Below are positions 34,871-46,145 of a stretch of 64,000 nt of DNA, piece after piece. Each line of letters begins with the position of its first letter. Position 1 is the first letter of the stretch. The notes beneath the pieces were generated by a model. It saw nothing but the letters and a program-made list of their open reading frames with translations. It did no database searches and had not been told where the DNA came from. Both the position numbers and the translations under genes were made by a program. Source of the stretch: Agelas oroides (lineage: Eukaryota; Porifera; Demospongiae; Agelasida; Agelasidae); the NCBI GenBank assembly GCA_949130485.1, contig OX422199.1:4264402-4328401 (forward strand), in the 5' to 3' direction.

Positions 34871-35616
34871 CTTAATAATGTGAATAGCTGCTGGAGCTGG
34901 GCACTTACAAACACCATGTCTGATGCTTCCACAAACATACGTTGCTGATCATAGAACCTTTCCCCAGAGCTCATTTTCTTACCGAACTTAGAGTAGTTAT
35001 AGATAGTTCCACAAGTTGCACATTTCAATGACTGCTTTGAAGCAGGTTTTAAACCATTAATGTCAAACACTGTGACATTGCAAACAGGGTTGTGCTGGCA
35101 CAGCTTGGCCATCTCACACTCGGGTTTCAAGCATCGTATCACAGGCGGTGCCAGAAAGGCATTATATCCCACACCACTTTCTTTGGTTAGGTCCCACATC
35201 TCCTTTTCATATGAAGTATATTCCATCTTTCTGCTAGTGTAGGAGTGTAATTTGTGACCAGCAAAGAATTTAATCAATTCGCGGCATTCTTCCTGCGACA
35301 GTGGAACCGTACAGATTTTGTTCACCATATCGCTGATGAACTTTTCACGAGTCGTAAGGAAGCCTTCAGGAACAGTATGAATAGCGTGCCGCAAACAATC
35401 AACACCTTCGAGCCCCAACCTAGCGACAAGGAGTTCTACGGTTGAAACATCACACTTGTCCAACAATTTAAACAGGTTGCTACCGTTGCCCCAAACGTCG
35501 GTCGCAGTCACGCGAAATACATTTGCATCATCCTGTACTTTCTCCACAGAATCTAGCAGTGACTGCGATGATGCGGAATAGGCACGAAAGTCGACTTTGA
35601 CTTTTTTTCTCGACAT
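34871..35616 (-). pseudogene. KDZ exon 1: N-terminal region with CxC5-like cysteine cluster
   Basis: It starts with ATG at 35616 (MSRKKVKVDF, basic) and ends at donor TTAAG|GTATGG. Cysteines at 162, 167, 173, 179, 199 and 202 and the GERFYDQQRMF segment fit the cysteine cluster known to accompany KDZ transposases (CxC5 type, from memory). Exon 2 (34619-34525) adds LHCWVSFAGFSEVLFEMY, another hallmark segment of this family. This exon has no internal stop. Confidence 0.8.
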
Positions 35617-35930
35617 AACGCTCCACAGCTGCAGTACAGGTGCATGTGCTTGCTAGGTATATAACACGTGACAGCGCTAGAAATTTGTAGCCCCTCCCCT
35701 AATCTTGACCACATAATCGTGGCCTATTAGGGCACGGTTATACTTCACTTTATTTTAATACTCCAGAGACAAATAAAAATACATAACTGCTTTGGAATTT
35801 CACATCAAATCTCACTTCAAAACTCAAATCTCACTCTGCAGCCTTTGGCATAGTTCAGACCAAACTGATGCAGCTACTGAGCTAGCTGTTCTTCCATTGT
35901 TGCCTGCTGAAGGCTGGGGAGAAAAATTAA
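35617..35930. promoter_or_regulatory. 5' flank of the KDZ gene
   Basis: About 300 bases separate the KDZ start codon from the minisatellite. The stretch would hold the promoter. I see no unambiguous TATA or initiator motif, so the regulatory label is positional only. Confidence 0.3.
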
Positions 35931-35935
35931 TACAC

Positions 35936-36692
35936 TACCCTGCTACCTCTACTACGTGACCCCTGCTACCTCACTACCTCACTACCTCACTACCCCTGCT
36001 ACCTCACTACCCCTGCTACCTCACTACCTCCCTACCCCTGCTACCTCACTACCTCACTACCCCTGCTACCTCACTATACCTCACTACCCTGCTACCTCAC
36101 TATACCTCACTACACCTGCTACCTCACTACCTCACTACCCCTGCTACCTCACTACCCCTGCTACCTCACTACCCCTGCTACCTCACTACCTCACTACCTC
36201 ACTACCCCTGCTACCTCACTATACCTCACTACCCCTGCTACCTCACTACCTCACTACCCCTGCTACCTCACTATACCTCACTACCCCTGCTACCTCACTA
36301 CCCCTGCTACCTCACTACCTCAGTACCCCTACTACCTCACTACCTCAGTACCCCTGCTACCTCACTACCTCAGTACCCCTGCTACCTTACTACCTCACTA
36401 CCTCAGTACCCCTGCTACCTCACTACCTCACTACCCCTGCCACCTCACTACCTCAGTACCCCTGCTACCTCACTACCTCACTACCTCAGTACCCCTGCTA
36501 CCTCACTACCTCAGTACCCCTCTACCTCACTACCCCTGCTACCTCACTACCTCACAACCCCTGCCACCTCACTACCTCAGTACTCCTGCTACCTCACTAC
36601 CTCAGTACCCCTGCTACGTCACTACCTCTCTACCCATGGTACCTCACTACCCCTGCTGCCTCATTACCTCACCACCTCGGCTACCTCACTAC
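35936..36692 (-). repeat. CTACCTCACTACCCCTG minisatellite, right subterminal repeat
   Basis: About 0.75 kb is built of CTACCTCA and CTACCCCTG blocks in varying order. Read on the minus strand it is GTAGTGAGGTAG with CAGGG spacers, the same motif as at 19605-19712 near the other end. A 268-codon plus-strand frame runs through it because the sequence is simple; it is not a gene. Confidence 0.9.
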
Positions 36693-36906
36693 CAACCCTC
36701 CGCCAACTTCCTCAGTACATGCATATGTTCTGCCTAACCACACAATCCAAAATCCTGCCTAAACTTAAATACATAAAAAAATTGGACTACAAGTAATGCA
36801 TGTGATTTTCACACAATCAAACGAAACTTTGGAACACATTTATGCTACTTTTACCATATTACTGCAGGTAGTACATCGTTACTTTATCTTAAATCATGCC
36901 TTATCT
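36693..36906. other. Right terminal segment of the giant element
   Basis: Non-coding, AT-rich. It contains TACTACCTGCAGTAATATGG (minus strand), which mirrors ACTACTTGCAGTA near the left end, and ends CCTTATCT at the satellite junction. Confidence 0.5.
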
Positions 36907-37561
36907 ACCAACAACACAGGGACTCCACAGCGGAGCAAACTGCTTTTTCGCTCTTCCCTGCAACTTAAACAGGCTTCCACGTGCTGCACAGCACTTCCTA
37001 GGAGGTTAAAACGGCGTTATCAGGTCTTTCCAGCACATAAACAGGCTTCCACCTCCCACACAGGGCTTCCACAGCGGTGAAAACCGCTTTCTCGATCTTC
37101 TCTGCCACTTAAACAGGCCTGCACGTGCTTCAGAGTACCTACTAGGAGCTTGAAACGGCGTTATCAGCATATAAACAGGCTTGCACCAACCTCACATTGC
37201 GTGCAAAGCAGTGAAAACTGCTTTCTCGATCCTCCCTGGCACTTAAGCATACACGTGATTCACAGCACTTCCTAGGAGGTTAAAACTGCGCTATCAGGAC
37301 TTTCCCGCACATAAACAGGCTTCCACCAAACACACAGGGTCTCCAAAACAGTGAAAACTGCTTTCTCGCTCTTCTTTGCCGCTTCAACATTCTTCACGTG
37401 CTTCACAGTACCTACTCGGAGGTTAAAATGGAGTTATCAGTTCTTTCCCGCATATAAACAGGCTTGCACCAACCCCACAGGGCCTCCACAGCTGTGAAAA
37501 CTGCTTTCTTGATCTTCTCTGGCAACTGAACAGGCCTGCACGTGCTTCACAGCAACTCCTT

Positions 37562-38425
37562 GGAGGTTAAATCGGCGTTATCAGGTCTTTCGCGCACATA
37601 AACATGCTTGCACTAAGCTCACACGGCCAGCGCAACGGTGAAGATTGCTTCCTCGATCAACTCTGGCACTTAAACAGGCCTCCACGTGCTTCCCAGCATC
37701 TCCTAGGAGGTTAAAACGGCATTATCAGGTCTTTCCCGCACATAAACATGCTTCTACCAACCACACAGGGCCTCCCCAACGGTGATAACTATTTTCTCGA
37801 TCCTCCCTGGCAATTAAACAAGTATCCACGTGTTACACAGCACTTCCTCGGAGGTTAAAACGGCGTTATCAGGTCTTTCCCGCACATAAACAGGCTTCCA
37901 CCAACCACATAGGGCCGCCACAGCGGTGATAACTATTTTCTCGATCCTCCCTGGCAATTAAACAAGTATCCACGTGTTACACAGCACTTCCTCGGAGGTT
38001 AAATCGGCGTTATCAGGTCTTTCGCGCACATAAACATGCTTGCACTAAGCTCACACGGCCAGCGCAACGGTGAAGATTGCTTCCTCGATCAACTCTGGCA
38101 CTTAAACAGGCCTCCACGTGCTTCCCAGCATCTCCTAGGAGGTTAAAATGGCATTATCAGGTCTTTCCCGCACATAAACATGCTTCTACCAACCACACAG
38201 GGCCTCCCCAACGGTGATAACTATTTTCTCGATCCTCCCTGGCAATTAAACAAGTATCCACGTGTTACACAGCACTTCCTCGGAGGTTAAAACGGCGTTA
38301 TCAGGTCTTTCCCGCACATAAACAGGCTTCCACCAACCACATAGGGCCGCCACAGCGGTGAAATCTGCTTTCTCGATCTTCTCTGCCACTTAAACAGGCC
38401 TCTACGTATCTACTCGGAGGTAAAA
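37562..38425. repeat. Higher-order repeat: two copies of a 432-bp three-monomer unit
   Basis: The units starting at 37562 and 37994 are nearly identical over most of 432 bases (3 x 144), sharing rare variants such as TTAAATCGGCG, GGTGAAGATTGC and GTGATAACTATTTTC. Confidence 0.88.
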
Positions 38426-38575
38426 ACGGCGTTAGCAGGCCTTTCTCCCACATAAACAGGCTTGCACCAACCTCAAAGGGCCTCCACAACGGTGAAAAGT
38501 GCTTTCTCAATCCTCCCTGGTACCAAAACAAGCAGACACGTGCTTCACAGCACTTCCTAGGAGGTTAAAACGGGG

Positions 38576-39850
38576 CTATCAAGTCTTTCCCGCACATAAA
38601 CAGGCTTCCACCAACCAAACAAGGCCTCCAAAACGGTGAAAACTGCTTTCTCGCTCTTCTTTGCTACTTAAACAGCCTTCATGTGCTTCACAGTACCTAG
38701 TCGGAGGTTAAAATAGAGGTATCTGGTCTTTCCCGCATATAAACAGGCTTGCACCAACCTCTGAGGGCCTCCACAGCGGTGAAAACTGCTTTATTGATCA
38801 TCTCTGGCACTTAAACAGGTCTCCACGTGCTTCACAGCACCTCCTAGGAGGTTAAAATGGCGTTATCAGGTCTTTCCTGCACATATACGGGCTTCCACCA
38901 ACCACACAGGGCCTCCACAGCTGTGCAAACTGCTTTCTCGATCTTCTCTGCCACTTAAACAGGCCTCCACGTGCTTCACTGTGTCTACTCGTAGGTTAAA
39001 ACGGCGTTATCAGGCCTTTCCCGCCTATAAACAGGCTTCCACCAGCAACACAGGGCCTCCACAGCGGTGCAAACTGCTTTCTCGATCCTCTGTGCCACTT
39101 AAACAGGCCCCCACGTGCTGCACTGTACTTCCTTTGAGGTTAAAACGGCGTTATCAGGTCTTTCGCGCATATAAACAAGCTTGCACTAAGCTCACACGGC
39201 CAGCACAACGGTGAAAACTGCTTTCTCGATCATCTCTGGCACTGAAACAGGCTTCCACGTGCTTCCCAGCACCTCCTAGGAGGTTAAAACGGCGTTATCA
39301 GGTCTTGCCAGCACATAAACAGGCTTCCACCTCCCACTTAGGGTTACCACAGCAATGAAAACCGCTTTTTCGATCTTCTCTGCCACCTAAACAGGCCTGC
39401 ATGTGCTTCAGAGTACCTACTAGGAGGTTAAAACGGCGTTATCATCATATAAACAGGCTTTCACCAACCCGACAGGGCCTCCAAAGCGGTGAAAACTGCT
39501 TTCTCGATCCTCCCTGGCACTTAAACAAGCATACACGTGATTCACAGCAGTTCCTCGGAGGTTAAAACGGCGCTATCAGGTCTTTCCCGCACATAAACAG
39601 GCTTCCACCAACCACACAGGGCCTCCACAGCGGTTAAAACTGCTTTCTCGATCCTCCCTGGCACTTAAACAGGTATACACGTGATTCACAGCACTTCCTC
39701 GGAGGTTAAAACGGCGAGATGAGGTCTTTCCCGCACATAAACAGGCTTCCACCAACCACACAGTGCCTCCACAGCTGTGCAAACTGCTTTCTCGATCTTC
39801 TCTGCCAATTAAACAGGCCTCCACGTGCTTCACAGTACCTACTCGTAGGT
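38576..39850. repeat. First copy of a 1.27-kb satellite segment duplicated 5178 bp downstream
   Basis: The segment matches 43754-46145 (minus the palindromic insertion) almost base for base, including rare variants such as GAGGTATCTGG and CACTGTGTCTACTCG. The offset is 5178 bases before the insertion, close to 36 monomers. Confidence 0.88.
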
Positions 39851-41096
39851 GAAAACGGCGTTTTCAGGCCTTTTCCGCCTATAAACAGGCTTCCACCAGC
39901 AACACAAGGCCTCCATAGTGGTGCAAACTGCTTTCTGGATCTTCTCTGCCACTTAAACAGGCCTCCACGTGCTGCACAGTACTTTCTTGAAGGTTAAAAC
40001 AGCGTTATCAGGTCTTTCGCGCATATAAACAAGCTTGCACTAAGCTGACACGGCCAGCACAACGGTGAAAACTGCTTTCTCGATCATCTCTGGCACTTAA
40101 ACAGGCCTCCACGTGCTTCCTAGCACCTCCTAGGAGGTTAAAACGGCGTTATCAGGTCTTTCAAGCACATAAACAGGCCACCACATCCCACACGGATCTA
40201 CCATAGCGGTGAAAACCGCTTTTTCGATCTTCTCTTCCACCTAAACAGGCCTGCACGCGCTTCAGAGTACCTACTAGGAGGTTGAAACGGCGTTATCAGC
40301 ATATAAACAGGCTTTCACCAACCTCACAGGGTCTCCAAAGCGGTGAAAAGTGCTTTCTCGAACCTCCCTGGCACTTAAACAAGCATACACGTGATTCGCA
40401 GCACTTTCTCGGAGGTTCAAACGACGCTACCAGGTCTTTCCCTCACATAAACAGGCTTCCCCCAACCACACAGGGCATCCAAAACGGTGAAAACTGCTTT
40501 GTCGCTCTTCTTTGCCACTTCAAGAGCCTTCACGTGGTTCACAGTACCTACTCGGTGGTTAAATGGAGTTATCAGGTCTTTACCGCATATAAACAGGCTT
40601 GCACCAACATCACAGGGCCTCCACAGCGGTGAAAACTGCTTTCTTGACCTTCTCTGGCACCTGAACAGGCCTGCACGTGCTTCACAGAACCTCATTGGAG
40701 GTGAAAACGGCGTTATCAAGTCTTTCGAGTACATAAACAAGCTTGCACTAAGCAAAAACGGCCAGCACAACGGTGAAAACTGCTTCCTCGATCATCTCTG
40801 GCACTTAAACAGGCCTCCACGAGCTTCCCAGCACCTCCTAGGAGGTTAAAAGGGCGTTATCAGGTCTTTCCCGCACATAAGCATGCTTCCACCAACCACA
40901 CAGGGCCTCCACAGCGGTGAAAACTGCTTTCACGATCCTCCCTGGCACTTAAACAGGAATACACGTGATTCACAGCCCTTCCTCGGAGGTTAAAACGGCG
41001 TGATCAGGTATTTCCCTCACATAAACAAGCTTCCACCACCCACACAGTGCCTCCACAGCTGTGCAAACTGCTTTCTCGATCTTCTCTGCCACTTAG

Positions 41097-41581
41097 CCCT
41101 TTAAACACTGAATTTTTTCACTGGAGATTAGTTTTAGCCTAAACATGCCTTTAACGCACCGTAGCTGCATTTGTGCCAAAGCTCTGACTCCAAAACTGAG
41201 CCCAACTCCACTTCCAGCCTTAGCAAGCAGACACGTGACCTTAACCACGCCCCCTCATTAACGAGCATGCAATGGTCAGCACTCTCGATTGGCAAACACC
41301 CGCTTAGAGCCCAAGAAGCCTTCCCTGCCAGAAATGAACACCCTGAAAGGTGAGAGAAGCATTTTCTAAGCCTGCTCATGCAGCCAGGCCAAGAGTTGGC
41401 CCACCCGGTGCCAACCACGGTCCTTTTGCAGCCAAGCCTAGCATCTGCCATGTGCACAGCACCCTGCGGGTGACCCCACCCACCTCCCCCTGTCCCACCC
41501 TTTCTGCTGACGCAGAACCTGCGCGCCAGTGCGCAGTGCGCAGTATGACGTTATCAAAAGTGTACTATAGGGTTTAAAGGG
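41097..41581. mobile_element. piggyBac-type short element (TTAA site)
   Basis: The ends CCCTTTAAAC and GTTTAAAGGG are inverted. The flanks are TTAG (41093-41096) and TTAA (41582-41585), a TTAA duplication with one change. CCC-starting ends and TTAA targets define piggyBac elements. The 485-bp interior has no transposase and shares a GGGTGGGACAGGGGGAGGTG block, in reverse orientation, with the element at 56858. It interrupts a satellite CACTTAAACAGG. Confidence 0.85.
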
Positions 41582-43753
41582 TTAAACAGGCCTCCACGTG
41601 CTTCACAGTACCTACAGGGAGGTTAAAACGGCGTTATCAGGCTTTTCCCGCCTATAAAGACGCTTCCACCAACAACACAGGGCCGCAACAGCGGTGAAAA
41701 CTGCTTTCTCGATCCTCCCTGGTACTTGAACAAGCCGACACGTGCTTCACAGCACTTCCTAGGAGGTTATAACGGCGCTTTGAGGTCTTTCCCGCACATA
41801 AACAGGCCACCACCAACCACACAGGTCTTCCAAAACGGTGAAAACTGCTTTCTCGCTCTTCTTTGCCACTTAAACAGCCTTCACGTGCTTCACAGTACCT
41901 ACTCTGAGGTTAAAATGGAGTGATCAGGTCTTTCCCGCACGTAAACAGGTTTCCACAAACCGCACAGGGCCTCCACAGCTGTGCAAACTTCTTTCTCGAT
42001 CTTCTCTGCCACTTAAACAAGCCTCCACGTGCTTCACAGAACGGCGTTATCAGGCCTTTCCCGCACATAAAAGGGCTTCCACCAACAACACAGGGCCTCC
42101 CACAGCGGTGCAAACTGCTTTCTCGATCTTCTCTGCCACTTAAACAGGCCTCCACGTGCAGCACAGTACTTACTCGGAGGTGAAAACGGCGTTATCATGC
42201 CTTTCCAGCACATAAACAAGTTTGCACCAACCTCACAGGGCCTCCACAACTGTGAAAACTGCTTTCTCGATCCTCCCTGGCACTTAAACAACCCGACACG
42301 TGCTCCACAGCACTTCCTCGGAGGTTAAAACGGCGTTATCAGGTCTTTCCCGCCTATAAACAGTCTTCCACCAACCTCACAGGGCCTCCAAAACAGTGAA
42401 AACCGCTTTCTCAATCTTCCTGGCACTTAGACAAGTATACACGTGATTCATAGCACTTCCTCGGAGGTTAAAACGACGTTATCAGTTCCTTCCCGCTCAT
42501 AAACAGGCTTCCAGTAACCACAAAGGGCCTCCACAGCTGTGCAAACTGCTTTCTCGATCTTCTCTGCCACTTAAACAGGCCCCCACATGCTTCACAGTAC
42601 CTCCTTGGAGGTTAAAACGGCGTTATCAGGTCTTTCGTTCATATAAACAAGCTTGCACAAAGCTCACACGGCCAGCACAACGGTGAAAACTGCTTCCTCG
42701 ATTATCTCTTGCACTGGAAAAGGGCTTGACGTACTTCCCTGCACCTCCTAGGAGGTTAAAACGGCGTTATCAGGTCTTTCCAGCACATAAACAGGTTTCC
42801 ACCTCTCACACAGGGCTTCCACAGTGGTGAAAACCGCTTTTTCGATCTTCTCTGCCCCATAAACAGGCAGGCACGTGCTTCAGAGTACCTACTAGGAGGT
42901 TAAAACGGTGTTATCAGCATATAAACAGGCTTGCACCAACATCACAGGGCCTCCAAAGCGGTGAAAACTGCTTTCTCGATCCTCCCTGGCACTTAAACAA
43001 GCATACACGTGATTCACAGCACTTCCTAGGAAGTTAAAACCGCGATATCAGGTCTTTCTCGCACATAAACAGGCTTCCACCAACCACACAGAGCCTCCAA
43101 AACGGTGAAAACTGCTTTCTAGATCCTCCCTGGCCCTTAAACAAGCCGATACGTGCTCCACAGCACATTCTCGTAGGTAAAAACGGCGCTATGAGGTCTT
43201 TCCCGCACATAAACAGGCTTCCACCAACCACACAGGGACTCCAAAACTGTAAAAACTGATTTCTCTCACCTCTTTGCCACTTAAACAGCCTTCATGTGCT
43301 TCACTGGACGTACTCGGAGGTTAAAATGGAGTTATCAGGTCTTTCCCGCATATAAACAGGCTTGCACCAACCTCACAGGGCCTCCATAACGGTGAAAACT
43401 GCTTTCTAGATCCTCCCTGGCCCTTAAACAAGCCACCACGTGCTGCACAGCACCTGCTAGGAGGTGAAAACCGCGTTATCAGGTCTTTCCAGCACATAAA
43501 CAGGCTTCCATCTCCCACACAGGGATTCCACAACGGTGAAAACCGCTTTCTCGATCTTCTCTGCCACTTAAACAGGCCTGCACGTGCTTCAGAGTACCTA
43601 CTAGGAGGTTAAAACGGCGTTATCAGCATATAAACAGGCTTTCACCAACCTCACAGGGCTTGCAAAGCAGTGAAATCTGCTTTCTCGATCCTCTCTGGCA
43701 CTTAAACAAGCACACACGTGATTCACAGCGCTTCCACGGAGGTTGAAACGGCG

Positions 43754-46145
43754 CTATCAAGTCTTTCCCGCACATAAACAGGCTTCCACCAGCCAAACAA
43801 GGCCTCCAAAACGGTGAAAACTGCTTTCTCGCTCTTCTTTGCTACTTAAACAGCCTTCATGTGCTTCACAGTACCTAGTCGGAGGTTAAAATGGAGGTAT
43901 CTGGTCTTTCCCGCATATAAACAGGCTTGCACCAACCTCTGAGGGCCTCCACAGCGGTGAAAACTGCTTTATTGATCATCTCTGGCACTTAAACAGGTCT
44001 CCACGTGCTTCACAGCACCTCCTAGGAGGTTAAAATGGCGTTATCAGGTCTTTCCTGCACATATACGGGCTTCCACCAACCACACAGGGCCTCCACAGCT
44101 GTGCAAACTGCTTTCTCGATCTTCTCTGCCACTTAAACAGGCCTCCACGTGCTTCACTGTGTCTACTCGTAGGTTAAAACGGCGTTATCAGGCCTTTCCC
44201 GCCTATAAACAGGCTTCCACCAGCAACACAGGGCCTCCGCAGCGGTGCAAACTGCTTTCTCGATCCTCTGTGCCACTTAAACAGGCCCCCACGTGCTGCA
44301 CTGTACTTCCTTTGAGGTTAAAACGGCGTTATCAGGTCTTTCGCGCATATAAACAAGCTTGCACTAAGCTCACACGGCCAGCACAACGGTGAAAACTGCT
44401 TTCTCGATCATCTCTGGCACTGAAACAGGCTTCCACGTGCTTCCCAGCACCTCCTAGGAGGTTAAAACGGCGTTATCAGGTCTTGCCAGCACATAAACAG
44501 GCTTCCACCTCCCACTTAGGGTTACCACAGCGATGAAAACCGCTTTTTCGATCTTCTCTGCCACCTAAACAGGCCTGCATGTGCTTCAGAGTACCTACTA
44601 GGAGGTTAAAACGGCGTTATCATCATATAAACAGGCTTTCACCAACCCGACAGGGCCTCCAAAGCGGTGAAAGCAGCTTTCTCGATCCTCCCTGGCACTT
44701 AAACAAGCATACACGTGATTCACAGCAGTTCCCCGGAGGTTGAAACGGCGCTATCAGGTCCTTCCCGCACATAAACAGGCTTCCACCAACCACACAGGGC
44801 CTCCACAGCGGTTAAAACTGCTTTCTCGATCCTCCCTGGCACTTAAACAGGTATAGAGTAAGTTAGCAATCATCGGACGACAGGTATATTCGGACACTCA
44901 AACGCGGAGGGAAAACTGCGTAAACATTCGGCGATACCACAAGACTGTAGCTGAGGTACGTGGTACCTGGTGTACCAAAAATGACGCCCGCGCATTGTTT
45001 CCTGTTGGCGCTAGAAGCGATAAAATGGCCGTCCGAAAAACATCAATATTCGGAAAAGTGTATGTATTTTCAGACACTGTTGTTTGTGCCTTCTCTGAAG
45101 CTGCTTTTGGAGAGATTTTAGCATCGATACGATGCCGTAAGACCTCCCCAATTCGCAATATATTTTGGTAGCGGTAGCTGCTTTGAACACTCAGGGGCGC
45201 AGATGAACATGGACCAGTCCGATTCGATCGATATCGGACGGTGAAATTTGTCATTTCTTGCTGTGTTGTCTCCAAACAAGTTGAAGTCTCCACCATATTA
45301 GCATCAGTAGAATCTACAGGCTCTTGGCTACATGCTGGTATTTGTCCGGTGTTTGTGCGTTTAGTAGTTCTCGAGATATTGCCTATTTATGCTGCACTGT
45401 GCACATAAACCAACCAGCGTAGTTCATGGAAAGAAACATGAAATATATTTATATCTCGAGAAATACTCAACGCACAAACACCGGACAAATACCAGCATGT
45501 AGCCAAGAGCCTGTAGATTCTACTGATGCTAATATGGTGGAGACTTCAACTTGTTTGGAGACAACACAGCAAGAAATGACAAATTTCACCGTCCGATATC
45601 GATCGAATCGGACTGGTCCATGTTCAGCTGCGCCCCTGAGTGTTCAAAGCAGCTACCGCTACCAAAATATATTGCGAATTGGGGAGGCTTGGGGCATCGT
45701 ATCAATGCTAAAATCTCTCCAAAAGCAGCTTCAGAGAAGGCACAAACAACAGTGTCTGAAAATACATACACTTTTCCGAATATTGATGTTTTTCGGACGG
45801 TCATTTTATCGCTTCTAGCGCCAACAGGAAACAATGCGCGGGCGTCATTTTTGGTACACCAGGTACCACGTACCTCAGCTACAGTCTTGTGGTATCGCCG
45901 AATGTTTACGCAGTTTTCCCTCCGCGTTTGAGTGTCCGAATTTACCTGTCGTCCGATGATTGCTAACTTACTCTACACGTGATTCACAGCACTTCCTCGG
46001 AGGTTAAAACGGCGAGATGAGGTCTTTCCCGCACATAAACAGGCTTCCACCAACCACACAGTGCCTCCACAGCTGTGCAAACTGCTTTCTCAATCTTCTC
46101 TGCCACTTAAACAGGCCTCCACGTGCTTCACAGTACCTACTCGGA
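43754..46145. repeat. Second copy of the 1.27-kb satellite segment, split by the palindrome
   Basis: It matches 38576-39850 with an offset of 5178 before the insertion and 6298 after it. The difference, 1120, is the 1118-bp palindrome plus its 2-bp duplication. Confidence 0.88.
44856..45973. mobile_element. 1118-bp near-perfect palindromic element with TA duplication
   Basis: Arms 44856-45379 and 45451-45973 are inverted copies over about 520 bp around a 71-base centre. The ends read GAGTAAGTTAGCAATCATCG. TA flanks both sides (44854-44855 and 45974-45975), and the intact first copy of the same satellite segment (39676-39677) shows the empty TA site. Each arm has an outward-facing open frame of about 130 codons (44898-45296 minus; 45551-45931 plus) with near-identical products, which I do not recognise. 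TA duplication fits Tc1/mariner-type movement. Confidence 0.92.

Larger units (their letters stand above)
27956..35616 (-). pseudogene. KDZ transposase gene, six exons, two premature TGA codons
   Basis: Exons 35616-34871, 34619-34525, 33433-33233, 33053-32826, 29155-28975 and 28436-27956 join in phase at GT..AG borders to 644 codons ending in TAA at 27956. Exon 1 has a cysteine cluster of CxC5 type (Cys 162, 167, 173, 179, 199, 202) followed by RFYDQQRMFVEASDMVFVSA. Exons 3-5 hold further cysteine clusters (CGHCWTLDGNWKLGF, CSWRGH-like). Exon 6 has the KDZ core: VVCYDNMCHL, IDNLHIKNH and EQTFAWLS, candidates for catalytic acidic residues. In-frame TGA codons occur at 33306-33308 (codon 323) and 28106-28108 (codon 594, just after EQTFAWLS). 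Both could come from CGA. Otherwise the frame is intact, so the copy died recently. Family assignment rests on recalled motifs. Confidence 0.8.
19580..36906 (-). mobile_element. Giant KDZ (Zisupton-like) DNA transposon inserted in satellite
   Basis: Satellite sequence stops at 19579 and resumes in the same monomer phase at 36907. The 9-bp sequence ACCAACAAC is present on both sides (19571-19579 and 36907-36915), as expected for a target duplication. The 17,327-bp block holds a KDZ transposase gene and an ATPase-PHD gene, both on the minus strand. KDZ elements known from animals make 8-bp duplications, so 8 of these 9 bases may be the true site. Terminal inverted repeats are weak (GAGGCACAATATAAGA versus AAGGCATGATTTAAGA), but ACTACYTGCAGTA and GTAGTGAGGTAG motifs are inverted near both ends. 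It is either one insertion or, less likely, an unrelated rearrangement. Confidence 0.75.

Noticed and set aside
35956-36762. A 268-codon frame rich in TPATSLPHYL
   Set aside because: It is the CTACCTCACTACCCCTG minisatellite read in one frame.
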